Of a stretch of DNA of 64,000 nucleotides, positions 44,021-53,462 are shown piece by piece. The DNA comes from Enterobacteriaceae bacterium (lineage in GTDB: Bacteria > Pseudomonadota > Gammaproteobacteria > Enterobacterales > Enterobacteriaceae). The notes under the pieces were generated by a model. The model was not told the DNA's origin. It saw nothing but the letters and a program-made list of their open reading frames with translations, and made no database searches. Position 1 is the first letter of the stretch. Every line of letters starts with the position of its first letter. The stretch covers positions 18,692-82,691 of the forward strand of contig JAISKF010000001.1 in assembly GCA_031261005.1 (NCBI GenBank), given 5' to 3'. The translations under genes and the position numbers were made by a program.

Positions 44021-46450
44021 ATGAAGAAAGTTAGTCAAGTGATGTGCGGACTCTTATTGCTGCCAATATATGACGTTAGTGCAGCAGAAGATGCCGCAGA
44101 GAAAAAAGAAAGCACCGTCGTTTGCCAGTCAAGCGACGAAAATTGCGTTAGCAAAAATAACGAAACGATGGTGGTTAAAGCAAAAACCCCTGTTCCGGTT
44201 CCCGTGAACGGTAATACCTATTATGACGAGGACGATATTAAACGTCTGCCGACTCGTAATGGTAATGTCAGCGACTTGCTCAGAACTAACCCTGCCGTGC
44301 GTTTAGATACCACTGCCAGTGATTCGATGAATCAAGGGGAATTACGTCCTGAAAAAATCTCGATTCACGGCGCTTCGCCTTATCAAAACCTCTTTTTAAT
44401 TGATGGCATGAGTGCCACCAATAATCTGAATCCGGCTAATGAATCCGATGCCAGCAGTGCAACGAATATTAGCGGCACATCACAAGGCTATTTTCTCGAT
44501 ATTTCGCTGCTAGATCACATCACGGTATATGACAGCAATGTGCCGGTAGAATTTGGTCATTTTAACGGTGGTGTTATTGATGCCAGCGTGCGCCGTTTCT
44601 CCGGTGATAATCAGGTAAAACTAAACTATCGCACCACGCGCGATGAATGGCTACAAGAGCATATCGATCCATCAAATAAAGAATCATTCGATCAAGGTTC
44701 GTCTGGCTCAAATTATTACTCGCCTAAATTCAGAAAGAACTTTTATACCCTTTCTATTGATCAAACGCTGACGGAAAACACTGGTGTAACGGCGGGCTTC
44801 TCGCGCAGACAATCTGATATTACCCGCGCGTCGCTGGTGACAGGTGATGAAGCCGTCGGCGATACCAAACATAAAAACATCATTGATACCGCGCTGGTTA
44901 AATTAAGCTGGCTGCCTGATGAGCAAATCACGCATGACCTGACGTTGAAATATACTCACTCTAACCGCGAATATAACACGGCGAAATTCCCGGAATCTGG
45001 TCGTAAGATGGGTAATGATGCGCTGGGTGCAGCCTGGGATTTCAGCAAAATGCTGGAGATCGGCAAGCTGTCTCTGACGGCAGGCTGGGATCACATGGAA
45101 GATTTCACCAAGCATAACAATACTGAGTGGTATACCGAAAAACCTTGTACTTATGAGGGAATCACAGGTCAATGTACGCGCGGCGGACTTGGACACATCA
45201 GTCAGGAAGTAGATAACTTCACCGCCAAAGCACGTCAAGACTTTGTGCAATTCGAGACGGGCAGCATCACACATAAATCTTATATCGGTGCGGAATATGT
45301 TCACTCTGATGCCAGCACTCAACGGCACAATAAGTCAGAAGCCTACATGATCAATACTAATACCGGAAAGATCACTAATCATTCGATCTACAATGAAGGC
45401 AAAGGCTCGCTGAATATTGATTCCGGCACATTGTATGCCGCAGACAGAATGACATTAGGCAATGTCGCTGTCGTACCTGGTGTACGTTATGACTATGATA
45501 CTTATCTGAAAAACAATAACGTTTCGCCGCGTTTCCTGACGGAATGGGACGTTCTTGGTGATCGCAATACAATGCTTTCTGCTGGTTATAACCGTTATTA
45601 CGGCGGCAACATTCTGAATATGGGCTTGAAAGATATTCGCCAGCAATGGACTGAAAGCGCTTCGGCGACCACCAATGTTACTCGCTATCAAGATCTAAAA
45701 ACGCCGTATAACGATGAATTGTCATTCGGTCTTCAACAGCGTATTGATAATGTTTTGTTCGGCGCAAACTATGTAAATCGCCACGCGCGCGATCAAATCA
45801 ACAGCAATTCAAAAACGGATACAGCGACCAAACAAGTTATCACCACTTATAACAATGATGGCAAGAGCAAGGCAGATTCGGTGAACCTTAGCCTTGAGTT
45901 AGTCGAGCCGTTAACGTTTAGCGATATAGAAATGAGTCCGCAAGTCGTGTTTAGCTGGTTACGCAACAAGGGCAATTTGTCCTTAAACAGCGGCTATGAT
46001 GATTCAACCGTTGAGACTAACGGTGATATGGTGGTGTACAACGGTTCGTTAATGCACGCCTCCGATGTACCGGTCAAAGACTTCAATACACCGTGGAATA
46101 TCTCGTTCAATATGGATTTCGCACATGCGCCGTCAGGATTAGTTTGGGCAAATACCGTAACTTATCAACAAGCGCGTAAAGCTCGTTTGGCGCTATCTCG
46201 TACCAATGCCGATTACAACAGCGATCTGTCTGATTATAAACAGTTTCAGGATAAGAAACTTAGCAGCAGCGTCAACTGGGATTCCCGCATCTCCTGGACT
46301 CCACAGTTTATTCCATCACGCAATTTGACGGTCAGTGTTGATGCGTTAAACGTGTTGAATAAGAAAACCGCTGTGAATACGGATGCCAAAGGCGTTTCTG
46401 CTTATGGCAGCGGTCGCCAGTATTGGTTAGATGTGGAGTTAAGATTCTAA
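44021..46450 (+). CDS. yddB: TonB-dependent outer-membrane receptor YddB
   Basis: 809 residues. Signal peptide (about 1-25), a possible TonB box around ETMVVKAK, then a plug domain (about 65-200: LPTRNGNVSDLLRTNPAVRL, KISIHGASPYQNLFLIDGM). A 22-strand barrel ends in ..YWLDVELRF. It matches E. coli YddB, which is related to FusA, the ferredoxin/pectocin receptor of Pectobacterium. The ligand here is unknown; a small iron protein is an inference. The frame is open ten codons upstream of 44021, but AAGGAA-ATG and the signal peptide fix this start. Confidence 0.93.
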   Translation: MKKVSQVMCGLLLLPIYDVSAAEDAAEKKESTVVCQSSDENCVSKNNETMVVKAKTPVPVPVNGNTYYDEDDIKRLPTRNGNVSDLLRTNPAVRLDTTASDSMNQGELRPEKISIHGASPYQNLFLIDGMSATNNLNPANESDASSATNISGTSQGYFLDISLLDHITVYDSNVPVEFGHFNGGVIDASVRRFSGDNQVKLNYRTTRDEWLQEHIDPSNKESFDQGSSGSNYYSPKFRKNFYTLSIDQTLTENTGVTAGFSRRQSDITRASLVTGDEAVGDTKHKNIIDTALVKLSWLPDEQITHDLTLKYTHSNREYNTAKFPESGRKMGNDALGAAWDFSKMLEIGKLSLTAGWDHMEDFTKHNNTEWYTEKPCTYEGITGQCTRGGLGHISQEVDNFTAKARQDFVQFETGSITHKSYIGAEYVHSDASTQRHNKSEAYMINTNTGKITNHSIYNEGKGSLNIDSGTLYAADRMTLGNVAVVPGVRYDYDTYLKNNNVSPRFLTEWDVLGDRNTMLSAGYNRYYGGNILNMGLKDIRQQWTESASATTNVTRYQDLKTPYNDELSFGLQQRIDNVLFGANYVNRHARDQINSNSKTDTATKQVITTYNNDGKSKADSVNLSLELVEPLTFSDIEMSPQVVFSWLRNKGNLSLNSGYDDSTVETNGDMVVYNGSLMHASDVPVKDFNTPWNISFNMDFAHAPSGLVWANTVTYQQARKARLALSRTNADYNSDLSDYKQFQDKKLSSSVNWDSRISWTPQFIPSRNLTVSVDALNVLNKKTAVNTDAKGVSAYGSGRQYWLDVELRF

Positions 46451-46487
46451 TTGCGTTTTTTCAAAAGAACGGTATTTGCGGCTTACT

Positions 46488-46539
46488 TAGTAGTTACAGA
46501 TAGTAGCTACAGATAGTAATTACAAATAGTCGCTACAGA
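46488..46539 (+). repeat. Tandem 13-bp repeat between yddB and pqqL
   Basis: Four consecutive 13-mers: TAGTAGTTACAGA, TAGTAGCTACAGA, TAGTAATTACAAA and TAGTCGCTACAGA. Confidence 0.85.
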
Positions 46540-46545
46540 AAAAAT

Positions 46546-46569
46546 AATTCCCCTCCACGGAGGGGAATT
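46546..46569. terminator. Hairpin between yddB and pqqL
   Basis: AATTCCCCTCC / GGAGGGGAATT, an 11-bp perfect stem with a two-base loop; no T-run follows. It may partly terminate yddB transcripts or protect their 3' ends. It closely resembles the hairpin after can. Confidence 0.55.
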
Positions 46570-46603
46570 AACGATCATTTAAATTCAACAAGCTATTTTA
46601 TTC

Positions 46604-46640
46604 AATAAACATTCAGTTAATAAACATTCACTTAATAAAC
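46604..46640 (+). repeat. Tandem 15-bp repeat in the pqqL leader
   Basis: AATAAACATTCAGTT, AATAAACATTCACTT and a partial AATAAAC, directly before AAAGGAACAACG and the pqqL start. Confidence 0.75.
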
Positions 46641-46659
46641 AAAGGAACAACGTCAATCA

Positions 46660-49470
46660 ATGATAAAGATAATTAGAACCGTCTTACTCTCTTTTGCTGT
46701 GATGATGATGTGTGTACTGCGTGTATCCGCTGATGCGTCAACAGATCGCCTGCCCGATGATGGCAAATTAATTCGCGGGCAACTAAAAAACGGCATGACT
46801 TACATGATCTACCCGCACCCAAATCCGGCGGGACAAGTGAATTTCTGGCTGCAAATCCACGCGGGCGCGTTGCAGGAAGAAGATGATCAACGCGGCGTAG
46901 CACATTTCGTTGAACACATGTTATTCAACGGAACGAGAGATTATCCAGCCAATAAAGTCATTGAAACCTATGAATCTATCGGTTTGAAATTCGGTAAAGA
47001 TGTCAACGCATATACCGATTACCGCGAAACGGTTTATCAGGTCAATATGCCGTCAAATAACCCGAAAAATCTCGATCTGGTGATGAATATTCTGATGAAC
47101 CAAGCCGCATTAGCAACGTTTGCACCAGAAGAAGTTGATGCAGAACGCGGCGTTGTCACTGAAGAGTGGCGAGCCAATCAAGGGCTTAAATGGCGTAATT
47201 CAGAAGCGCGCCGCCCTTACCTGCTGGCAAACACGCGCAATCAAGTGCGTGAACCTATTGGCTTGATGGATATTGTGGCAAAAGTAACGCCACAACGACT
47301 GAAAGATTTTTATCAGCGCTGGTACACGCCGGACAATATGACGCTGATGATCTCCGGTGATATTAGCCAGAAACAAGCAGAGGAGCTGATCCAAAAAACA
47401 TTTGCTTCACTGGAATCTGCTCCGCACGCGAAAAAAGATGTCTATATGACGCTGCCGGTCAACCAGACGCGCTTTAATGTCATAAAAGATAAAGAAAATA
47501 CTGTTAACAGTTTCTCCCTCTTTTATCGTTTCCCTGTCACGCTAGTAACCACCGAAGCGGATTTTATTCAGCAAACTGAACGTAATATGCTGCTGCAACT
47601 GTTCAATCAGCGTATGCAGGATCGCCTCCATGCCGGTGAATTGCCGAATACATTAGGCAGCATGGCGCGTCAGGTAAGTGTGGCTGATGATTATCAAGCG
47701 ATCTTTTTCCGTACTGCGGCAAAAAATGAAAATCTGAAACAAGCTGCCGAAGTCTTGTTGGGAGAGCTGGCGCGTATTGATAAAGACGGCTTCACACAAA
47801 TCGAGCTGGATAACTTAAAAACCTCACAACTGGCTTATCTGAAACAAGCCAAGCTGGAAAGTGATAACCGTGATGCTCGTATGCTGATGTCACGTTTAGC
47901 CATGCACTCACTGGACAGCACACCTGTCATCTCGCCGGATTTACGTTATCAACTGGCGGAGCAACTTTGGCAGAACATCACGCTAAAAACGCTGCATGAC
48001 CAATGGAAAGCACTGCGTTCAACGCAGGATCGCTTCTTTGAGCAGATCGTCACAGATAAGATGAAAAAACCGTTATCTGAAAAGCAAGTTCTGACGCTGG
48101 AAAAACAGTTAGAAAATGCACCGGTGAAGACATATATTCCTCGCCCGACAGAATTAACGTTAAGCAAAGAAAACTCGCCAGCAGGCACGATCAGCACACA
48201 AAAAAGTCTGTCTGATTCATTAACTGAAATGACACTTAGCAACGGTGCAAAAGTGTTATTAGTCAAACCTGATGATGCTGCGAGCAAGCGTATGCAAATT
48301 CTGGCATATATTAATCGCGGAGCATTGAGTTTCCCAGCCAGTCAAAGTACGTTAGTTGCGCTGGCTGATAAAGCAGCTTCCGGCAGCGGATTAGGACGAT
48401 TAACTGCCAGTGAGTTAAAACAGTGGAATGCTAAACATGCCACAACTCTAAGCAGCACGGTAGATAATCGCAGCACATTAATTTCTGTCTCTGTCAGCGC
48501 CACCGATCCCGAAGCGGGTTTTGAGTTGATGAATCAGCGTTTTCTTGCGCCGAACGTCAATGCCGAAGTGCTGGAGTTAATGAAACAGTCGCAGAAAAAT
48601 GTGATTTCAACGCTGAATCTACGTCCGGAAGATCAATTTGTGCAGTCGGTTTATCAGGCGCGTTATGATGATCCGCGTACTCATTTGGCAAACGATGCTC
48701 AATTTGCAAGTCTGACACAAACCGAAGCACTGCATATTGCCCGACAATTGTTAGCTGATCCGAAATCTGTCACGTTTATTATTTCCAGTAATCTCAGTCA
48801 AGACGACCTGACACCGTTCATTGAACAATGGTTAGCAGGGATTCCAGAAGTGAAAGAAAACGTCTTGCCGCCGATCACGCCGCTGAAACTTTCACTAAAA
48901 AACCAAACGATTAAACAAGATGATAATCGTGAGCCAGTAGCTCAAGTGGTGGAATATCGCAATTATAAGACGGATAACAAGCTCAATGAGCCAACTCGTC
49001 TGGCTTTGGAAGCATGGAACTTTGCACTGGCTCGAGACTTACGAGTTAACGTGCGTGAACAGGCATCAGGCGTATATAGCGTGCGCTCCAAAGTGTTGAC
49101 CTGGCCGGATTATGATTATACCGGCTACACCGTTTCATTCTCTTGTGAACCTGCCCGCGCCCAGTCTTTACTGGATCTGGTTCATCGCGTGACAGAGCAG
49201 CGTCAAAACAAAGGTATCACCCAAAGTGAACTGGACGAGTTCAAAACTATTACGATGCGTAGCTTACAAATGCAGAAACAAAATACGGCACAAACCGCGC
49301 GGTTATTAATGCAAAGTTATGCGTTATATGGCTCGCCGGTATTGTATCTGGAAGCAGAACAAGCGCTGAAAGCACTTACGGTTGACGACGTAAATAAAAT
49401 CGCCGCCAAGTATTTCGCAACGCAAGAAAGTCAGATCAATGGCATGTTACTGCCGAAAGGCGGGAAATAA
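46660..49470 (+). CDS. pqqL: Periplasmic M16 zinc protease PqqL
   Basis: 936 residues (E. coli PqqL 931). The signal peptide (about 1-25) places it in the periplasm. The first M16 domain has the inverted zinc motif HFVEH (H82, E85, H86) and the third ligand glutamate in AERGVVTEEW. The inactive second half keeps the fold (ALADKAASGSGLG and following). The homologue FusC of Pectobacterium degrades imported ferredoxin to release iron, and E. coli yddB-pqqL has been grouped with it as a protease-associated import system. Iron control is supported by the Fur box before yddA. Confidence 0.94.
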   Translation: MIKIIRTVLLSFAVMMMCVLRVSADASTDRLPDDGKLIRGQLKNGMTYMIYPHPNPAGQVNFWLQIHAGALQEEDDQRGVAHFVEHMLFNGTRDYPANKVIETYESIGLKFGKDVNAYTDYRETVYQVNMPSNNPKNLDLVMNILMNQAALATFAPEEVDAERGVVTEEWRANQGLKWRNSEARRPYLLANTRNQVREPIGLMDIVAKVTPQRLKDFYQRWYTPDNMTLMISGDISQKQAEELIQKTFASLESAPHAKKDVYMTLPVNQTRFNVIKDKENTVNSFSLFYRFPVTLVTTEADFIQQTERNMLLQLFNQRMQDRLHAGELPNTLGSMARQVSVADDYQAIFFRTAAKNENLKQAAEVLLGELARIDKDGFTQIELDNLKTSQLAYLKQAKLESDNRDARMLMSRLAMHSLDSTPVISPDLRYQLAEQLWQNITLKTLHDQWKALRSTQDRFFEQIVTDKMKKPLSEKQVLTLEKQLENAPVKTYIPRPTELTLSKENSPAGTISTQKSLSDSLTEMTLSNGAKVLLVKPDDAASKRMQILAYINRGALSFPASQSTLVALADKAASGSGLGRLTASELKQWNAKHATTLSSTVDNRSTLISVSVSATDPEAGFELMNQRFLAPNVNAEVLELMKQSQKNVISTLNLRPEDQFVQSVYQARYDDPRTHLANDAQFASLTQTEALHIARQLLADPKSVTFIISSNLSQDDLTPFIEQWLAGIPEVKENVLPPITPLKLSLKNQTIKQDDNREPVAQVVEYRNYKTDNKLNEPTRLALEAWNFALARDLRVNVREQASGVYSVRSKVLTWPDYDYTGYTVSFSCEPARAQSLLDLVHRVTEQRQNKGITQSELDEFKTITMRSLQMQKQNTAQTARLLMQSYALYGSPVLYLEAEQALKALTVDDVNKIAAKYFATQESQINGMLLPKGGK

Positions 49471-49482
49471 GAGCTAAGTGTT

Positions 49483-49505
49483 GTAGGGCGGCATTCTGCC
49501 GCCCG
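49483..49505 (+). repeat. Solo core of the MITE-like element after pqqL
   Basis: GTAGGGCGGCATTCTGCCGC CCG followed by TTAATTCCACGG; a half core only, between convergent pqqL and pdxJ. Confidence 0.6.
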
Positions 49506-49558
49506 TTAATTCCACGGTATATATTGGGCAACCATAAGATTACCCATCTGGTTTTTCT

Positions 49559-50293
49559 CTACGACTTCCTCGCCGCCAGCATCAACGCTTTCATTTCTGC
49601 CACAGCGGAGTGCAAGCCGGTCATCACAGCTTGCCCGATAATGGCATGACCGATATTTAACTCATAAATTTCCGGCAGTGCCGCGATGGCTTGTACGTTG
49701 TGATAGGTCAGTCCGTGTCCGGCATTGACTTTCAGCCCTTTCTCTGTGGCGTAAACTGCGGCATGAGCAATACGCTGTAACTCAGCTTCGCGTTCCAGTT
49801 CATCAGTAGCATCGGCATAACGTCCGGTGTGGATCTCAATAAAGGTTGCGCCGACAGCAACCGCCGCATCAATCTGACGGTGATCGGGATCGATAAATAG
49901 TGATACGGCAATACCGGCTTCAAATAAACGCTCAACAGCAACACTCATTTTGTCAATCTGACTGGCAACATCAAGCCCGCCCTCGGTGGTAACTTCCTGA
50001 CGCTTTTCCGGCACCAAACAACAAAATGTAGGTTTAATTTCGCAGGCAATATCCACCATTTCTTCAGTAACAGCCATTTCCAGATTCATGCGAGTCTGAA
50101 TGGTCTGTTTCAACAGTTTGACATCACGATCTGTAATATGACGGCGATCTTCACGTAAATGGATTGTGATACCATCAGCACCCGCTTGTTCCGCAATAAA
50201 TGCCGCTTGTACCGGATCAGGATATTGCGTCCCGCGCGCATTACGCAGCGTAGCAATGTGATCGATATTAACGCCTAACAATAAATCTGACAT
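49559..50293 (-). CDS. pdxJ: Pyridoxine 5'-phosphate synthase
   Basis: Last step of de novo pyridoxine phosphate synthesis (1-deoxyxylulose 5-phosphate plus 3-amino-2-oxopropyl phosphate). 244 residues, TIM barrel. Conserved: [49 protein letters not shown] and [12 protein letters not shown]. Strong AAGGTGG before ATG. In E. coli recO-pdxJ-acpS form a run; here a 550-bp repeat cluster separates recO and pdxJ, and acpS does not follow. Confidence 0.97.
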   Translation of the reverse strand: MSDLLLGVNIDHIATLRNARGTQYPDPVQAAFIAEQAGADGITIHLREDRRHITDRDVKLLKQTIQTRMNLEMAVTEEMVDIACEIKPTFCCLVPEKRQEVTTEGGLDVASQIDKMSVAVERLFEAGIAVSLFIDPDHRQIDAAVAVGATFIEIHTGRYADATDELEREAELQRIAHAAVYATEKGLKVNAGHGLTYHNVQAIAALPEIYELNIGHAIIGQAVMTGLHSAVAEMKALMLAARKS

Positions 50294-50368
50294 GATTCCA
50301 CCTTAGTAAGTTAAAACCGGACTAAAAATTTATCTTATTCCTTTACCGGATTTACCCGTAAAAGAAAA

Positions 50369-50836
50369 TTAACCAACCTGAATTTAAGATAAGAAATTAT
50401 ATTTTTACGATAAAAAATTAAACAATTACATAGCGTTACGTAGAGATGGCAATCTGCCACCCGAATTAACAACACGATGGCTTCACGGGCGACAGATTGT
50501 CGCCCCTACGGGTTTTTCTTGTTACCTGTTTTATTCTTCATTTTTATAATCTAATGATTTTTTTGTTTTCGTAGGAGTAGCAATCTGCTGTCCGAATCAA
50601 CAACGTGATGGCTTCACGGGCGACAGGTTGTCGCCCCTACGAGTTTTTCTTGTTACCTGTTTTATTATTCATTTTTATAATCTAATGATTTTATTTGTTT
50701 TCGTAGGAGCGGCAATCTGCCGCCCGCCAAACCGCTGTACAACCAACGGGCGGTTAACAACCGCCCCTACGTATTATTCTTTATTATCAATATATTGATT
50801 TATTTTTTACCACTTTTTTATCCAGACCAGAGGTTA
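50369..50836 (+). repeat. MITE-like element with three tandem cores
   Basis: One pair of ends (TTAACCAACCTGAATTTAAG ATAAG and TTATCCAGACCAGAGGTTA) encloses three complete palindromic cores starting at 50439, 50570 and 50702, a period of 131-132 bp. The linker CTTGTTACCTGTTTTATT..TAATCTAATGATT is repeated between them. It fills the 551-bp recO-pdxJ gap; no gene is present. The tandem units arose inside the element rather than by multiple insertions. Confidence 0.85.
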
Positions 50837-50844
50837 TTTAAAAA

Positions 50845-51609
50845 CTATTCACTCTCTCGATTACTATTATCATCGTCTGATAATACAGACAAATCGGGCA
50901 TTTTCTTAACGCTAAACTGGCGAAACAACTCACGGCTTTTTAATGGTTTTCCGCCGAGATAAGGTTTTAGTGCCATGCGGGTAAAACGTTTTGCAGCGCG
51001 AAGTGTAGCGCTATCAGGGAATTCCCGATTTGCCAGCGCAATTAAATCTTTGCCGGTAAATGAATGATGATCGATAACTAAGCTGGCAATAAAGCCTTTT
51101 TCTTCGCGGTAACGGTAAGTCATGTTGTCGTCAACCGGCGCACCGCTGCCCGCACAATGGAGGAAGTCGATGCCGTATCCTAAATGCCCTAACAGCGCCA
51201 GCTCAAAGCGGCGCAAAACCTGTTCAGGAGAGCCGGTTAATCCAGCCAGCGATTGGATACATTCGAGATAATCGAAAAATAATGAGGAGTATGTCGTTTC
51301 ATCTTCTAATACACGGGATAAAACTTCATTTACATACAGACCGCTGTAGAGCGTTAAACCGGAAAGCGGTAACGAGAGAGAGACCGCTTCCGCACCGCGC
51401 AGCGTTTTTACGCTGCCTTTGCCGCCCCAGCGGACTAATAATGGCGTAAAAGGCTGCAAGCAGCCTTTTAATTGTGAGCGGCGGCTGCGAGCGCCTTTGG
51501 CTAACAGCTTTATTCTGCCGTGACTTTCCGTAAACAAATCCAGCAATAAACTGGTTTCGCTGTAAGGGCGACCGTGAAGAACAAAAGCTCGCTGCCAGCC
51601 GTCTATCAT
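50845..51609 (-). CDS. recO: DNA repair and recombination mediator RecO
   Basis: RecFOR component that helps RecA displace SSB from single-stranded DNA. 254 residues (E. coli 242). An N-terminal OB-fold ([23 protein letters not shown]) is followed by a helical domain; the C-terminus is a serine/aspartate-rich tail longer than in E. coli. The stop codon lies nine bases from the repeat cluster. AAAGGTAAACA-ATG. Follows era by 22 bp in the rnc-era-recO operon. Confidence 0.95.
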   Translation of the reverse strand: MIDGWQRAFVLHGRPYSETSLLLDLFTESHGRIKLLAKGARSRRSQLKGCLQPFTPLLVRWGGKGSVKTLRGAEAVSLSLPLSGLTLYSGLYVNEVLSRVLEDETTYSSLFFDYLECIQSLAGLTGSPEQVLRRFELALLGHLGYGIDFLHCAGSGAPVDDNMTYRYREEKGFIASLVIDHHSFTGKDLIALANREFPDSATLRAAKRFTRMALKPYLGGKPLKSRELFRQFSVKKMPDLSVLSDDDNSNRESE

Positions 51610-51631
51610 TGTTTACCTTTAGATTTACCTT

Positions 51632-52570
51632 TTAGAGATCGTCGGTATAACCCAAGCTGCGTAATGCGCGTTCATCATCAGCCCAGCCGGATTTTACTTT
51701 AACCCAAAGTTCCAGATGCACTTTCGCTTCAAACATCTCTTCCATGTCGTGACGCGCTTCAATGCCGATGGTTTTGATCTTTTGACCTTTATTGCCGATC
51801 ACCATCTTTTTCTGCCCGTCACGTTCAACCAGAATCAACCCGTTGATGTCATAACCGCCGCGTTCGTTTGCCGCAAAGCGTTCGATTTCTACCGTGACGG
51901 AATAGGGTAATTCTTCGCCTAAGAAACGCATCAGTTTTTCACGGATAATTTCTGACGCCATAAAACGTTGAGAACGATCAGTGATGTAATCTTCAGGGAA
52001 ATGATGTTCCGCTTCCGGCAGTAACTTACGCACAATTTTAGCGATGGTATCAACGTTCATGCCGCTTTCAGCCGAAATAGGAACGATGTCCATAAAGTTC
52101 ATCTGCTGGCTTAAAAATGAGATATGCGGCAGTAACGCTTCTTTGTCAGTCACATTATCTACTTTATTGATCGCTAAAATCACCGGACATTTTAAATCGC
52201 GCAATTTATTAACAACCATTTCGTCGTCGGCAGTCCAGTGAGTGCCTTCCACGACAAAAATAACCAGTTCAACATCACCGATAGAGCTGCTCGCTGCACG
52301 GTTCATCAAACGGTTGATAGCGCGTTTCTCTTCAATATGCAATCCGGGAGTATCCACATAAATCGCCTGATAAGGTCCTTCTGTGTGAATGCCCATGATA
52401 CGGTGGCGCGTGGTTTGCGGTTTGCGCGAAGTAATAGAAACCTTTTGCCCTAACAATTGATTGAGCAGCGTTGATTTACCCACATTCGGGCGACCGACGA
52501 TCGCAATAAAGCCGCAATAGCTTTTGTCCGTATCTTTACTCGAATTTGTCATATGTTGTTCTGTTGTCAT
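51632..52570 (-). CDS. era: GTPase Era
   Basis: Essential GTPase that binds the 16S rRNA 3' end and aids 30S maturation. 312 residues (E. coli 301; about 11 extra at the N-terminus). G1 GRPNVGKS is at 26-33, G3 DTPG, G4 NKVD; the C-terminal KH domain has [16 protein letters not shown]. The start overlaps the rnc stop by four bases (ATGA) and follows AGGACTGGA, so translation is coupled. MTNSS six codons later is an alternative. Confidence 0.97.
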   Translation of the reverse strand: MTTEQHMTNSSKDTDKSYCGFIAIVGRPNVGKSTLLNQLLGQKVSITSRKPQTTRHRIMGIHTEGPYQAIYVDTPGLHIEEKRAINRLMNRAASSSIGDVELVIFVVEGTHWTADDEMVVNKLRDLKCPVILAINKVDNVTDKEALLPHISFLSQQMNFMDIVPISAESGMNVDTIAKIVRKLLPEAEHHFPEDYITDRSQRFMASEIIREKLMRFLGEELPYSVTVEIERFAANERGGYDINGLILVERDGQKKMVIGNKGQKIKTIGIEARHDMEEMFEAKVHLELWVKVKSGWADDERALRSLGYTDDL

Positions 52571-53247
52571 TCCAGTCCTAAATGTTTAAGCGCCTGTTCC
52601 GCAGCGGCTTGCTCTGCTTTACGGCGGCTGGAGCCAATGCCGATAATGGCATCGCTGATACCGCTCACCTGACAGTGAATGGTGAACTCCTGATCGTGTG
52701 CCTCACCGCGAACCTGTGTTACCAGATAAGTTGGTAATGGCAGATGACGCCCTTGCAAATATTCTTGCAAGCGAGTTTTTGGATCTTTTTGTTTATCGCC
52801 CGGACTGATTTCGTCCAGTCGGGTTTGATACCAGCTAAGCAGTAATTTTTGTACGCGGTGAATATCGCTGTCTAAAAATACTGCGCCGATTAAGGCTTCT
52901 ACTGTATCAGCAAGAATGGATTCACGGCGAAAACCGCCGCTTTTTAATTCGCCCGGACCAAGACGTAAACACTCACCCAGATCGAATTCACGCCCCATCT
53001 CCGCTAAGGTATTGCCGCGCACTAACGTTGCGCGCATACGGCTCATATCACCTTCATCAACACGCGGAAAACGATGATATAACGCATCAGCAATAACAAA
53101 ACTCAGAATTGAGTCACCTAAAAATTCCAGACGTTCATTATGTTTGCTGCTGGCACTTCGGTGTGTCAGAGCTTGTTGTAGAAGCGATTGCTGTTGAAAA
53201 GTGTAACCCAGCTTTCGCTGTAGCCTCTCAATGATGATGGGGTTCAT
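52567..53247 (-). CDS. rnc: Ribonuclease III
   Basis: Double-strand-specific endoribonuclease for rRNA processing and mRNA decay. 226 residues, as E. coli. Signature ERLEFLGDS (E38, E41, D45), second metal residues in [16 protein letters not shown], and a C-terminal dsRNA-binding domain (about 155-224, ending [19 protein letters not shown]). First gene of rnc-era-recO. The 215-bp gap to lepB contains the lepB terminator. Confidence 0.98.
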   Translation of the reverse strand: MNPIIIERLQRKLGYTFQQQSLLQQALTHRSASSKHNERLEFLGDSILSFVIADALYHRFPRVDEGDMSRMRATLVRGNTLAEMGREFDLGECLRLGPGELKSGGFRRESILADTVEALIGAVFLDSDIHRVQKLLLSWYQTRLDEISPGDKQKDPKTRLQEYLQGRHLPLPTYLVTQVRGEAHDQEFTIHCQVSGISDAIIGIGSSRRKAEQAAAEQALKHLGLE

Positions 53248-53361
53248 GCATTACCAACAAATTGTTCCAATTGAGAATAAATTAAAAATAGCTGTGTAAC
53301 TTACACGGTTATCCGCTTAGATCACCGCTAATTGGGTAATCTATATTATCGAAAAATAATA

Positions 53362-53394
53362 AATCCGGATTTCAGTCTAACTCAAATCCGGATT
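53362..53394 (-). terminator. Terminator of lepB
   Basis: Minus strand: AATCCGGATTT-11 nt-AAATCCGGATT followed by TATTATTTTTCG; it starts about 70 bp after the lepB stop and separates lepA-lepB from rnc-era-recO. Confidence 0.75.
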
Positions 53395-53462
53395 GCTTTA
53401 TCACCAACGTCGTTCAACAAAATTGGGGATAAGTATATGGCTACGAGTATACTCTAAAAAAA

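Noticed and set aside
50439..50771. Three regular repeats with spacers, CRISPR-like at first sight
   Set aside because: The period is 131-132 bp, the spacers are also repeated, and the units are cores of the MITE-like element with its ends on both sides. No cas genes are present.
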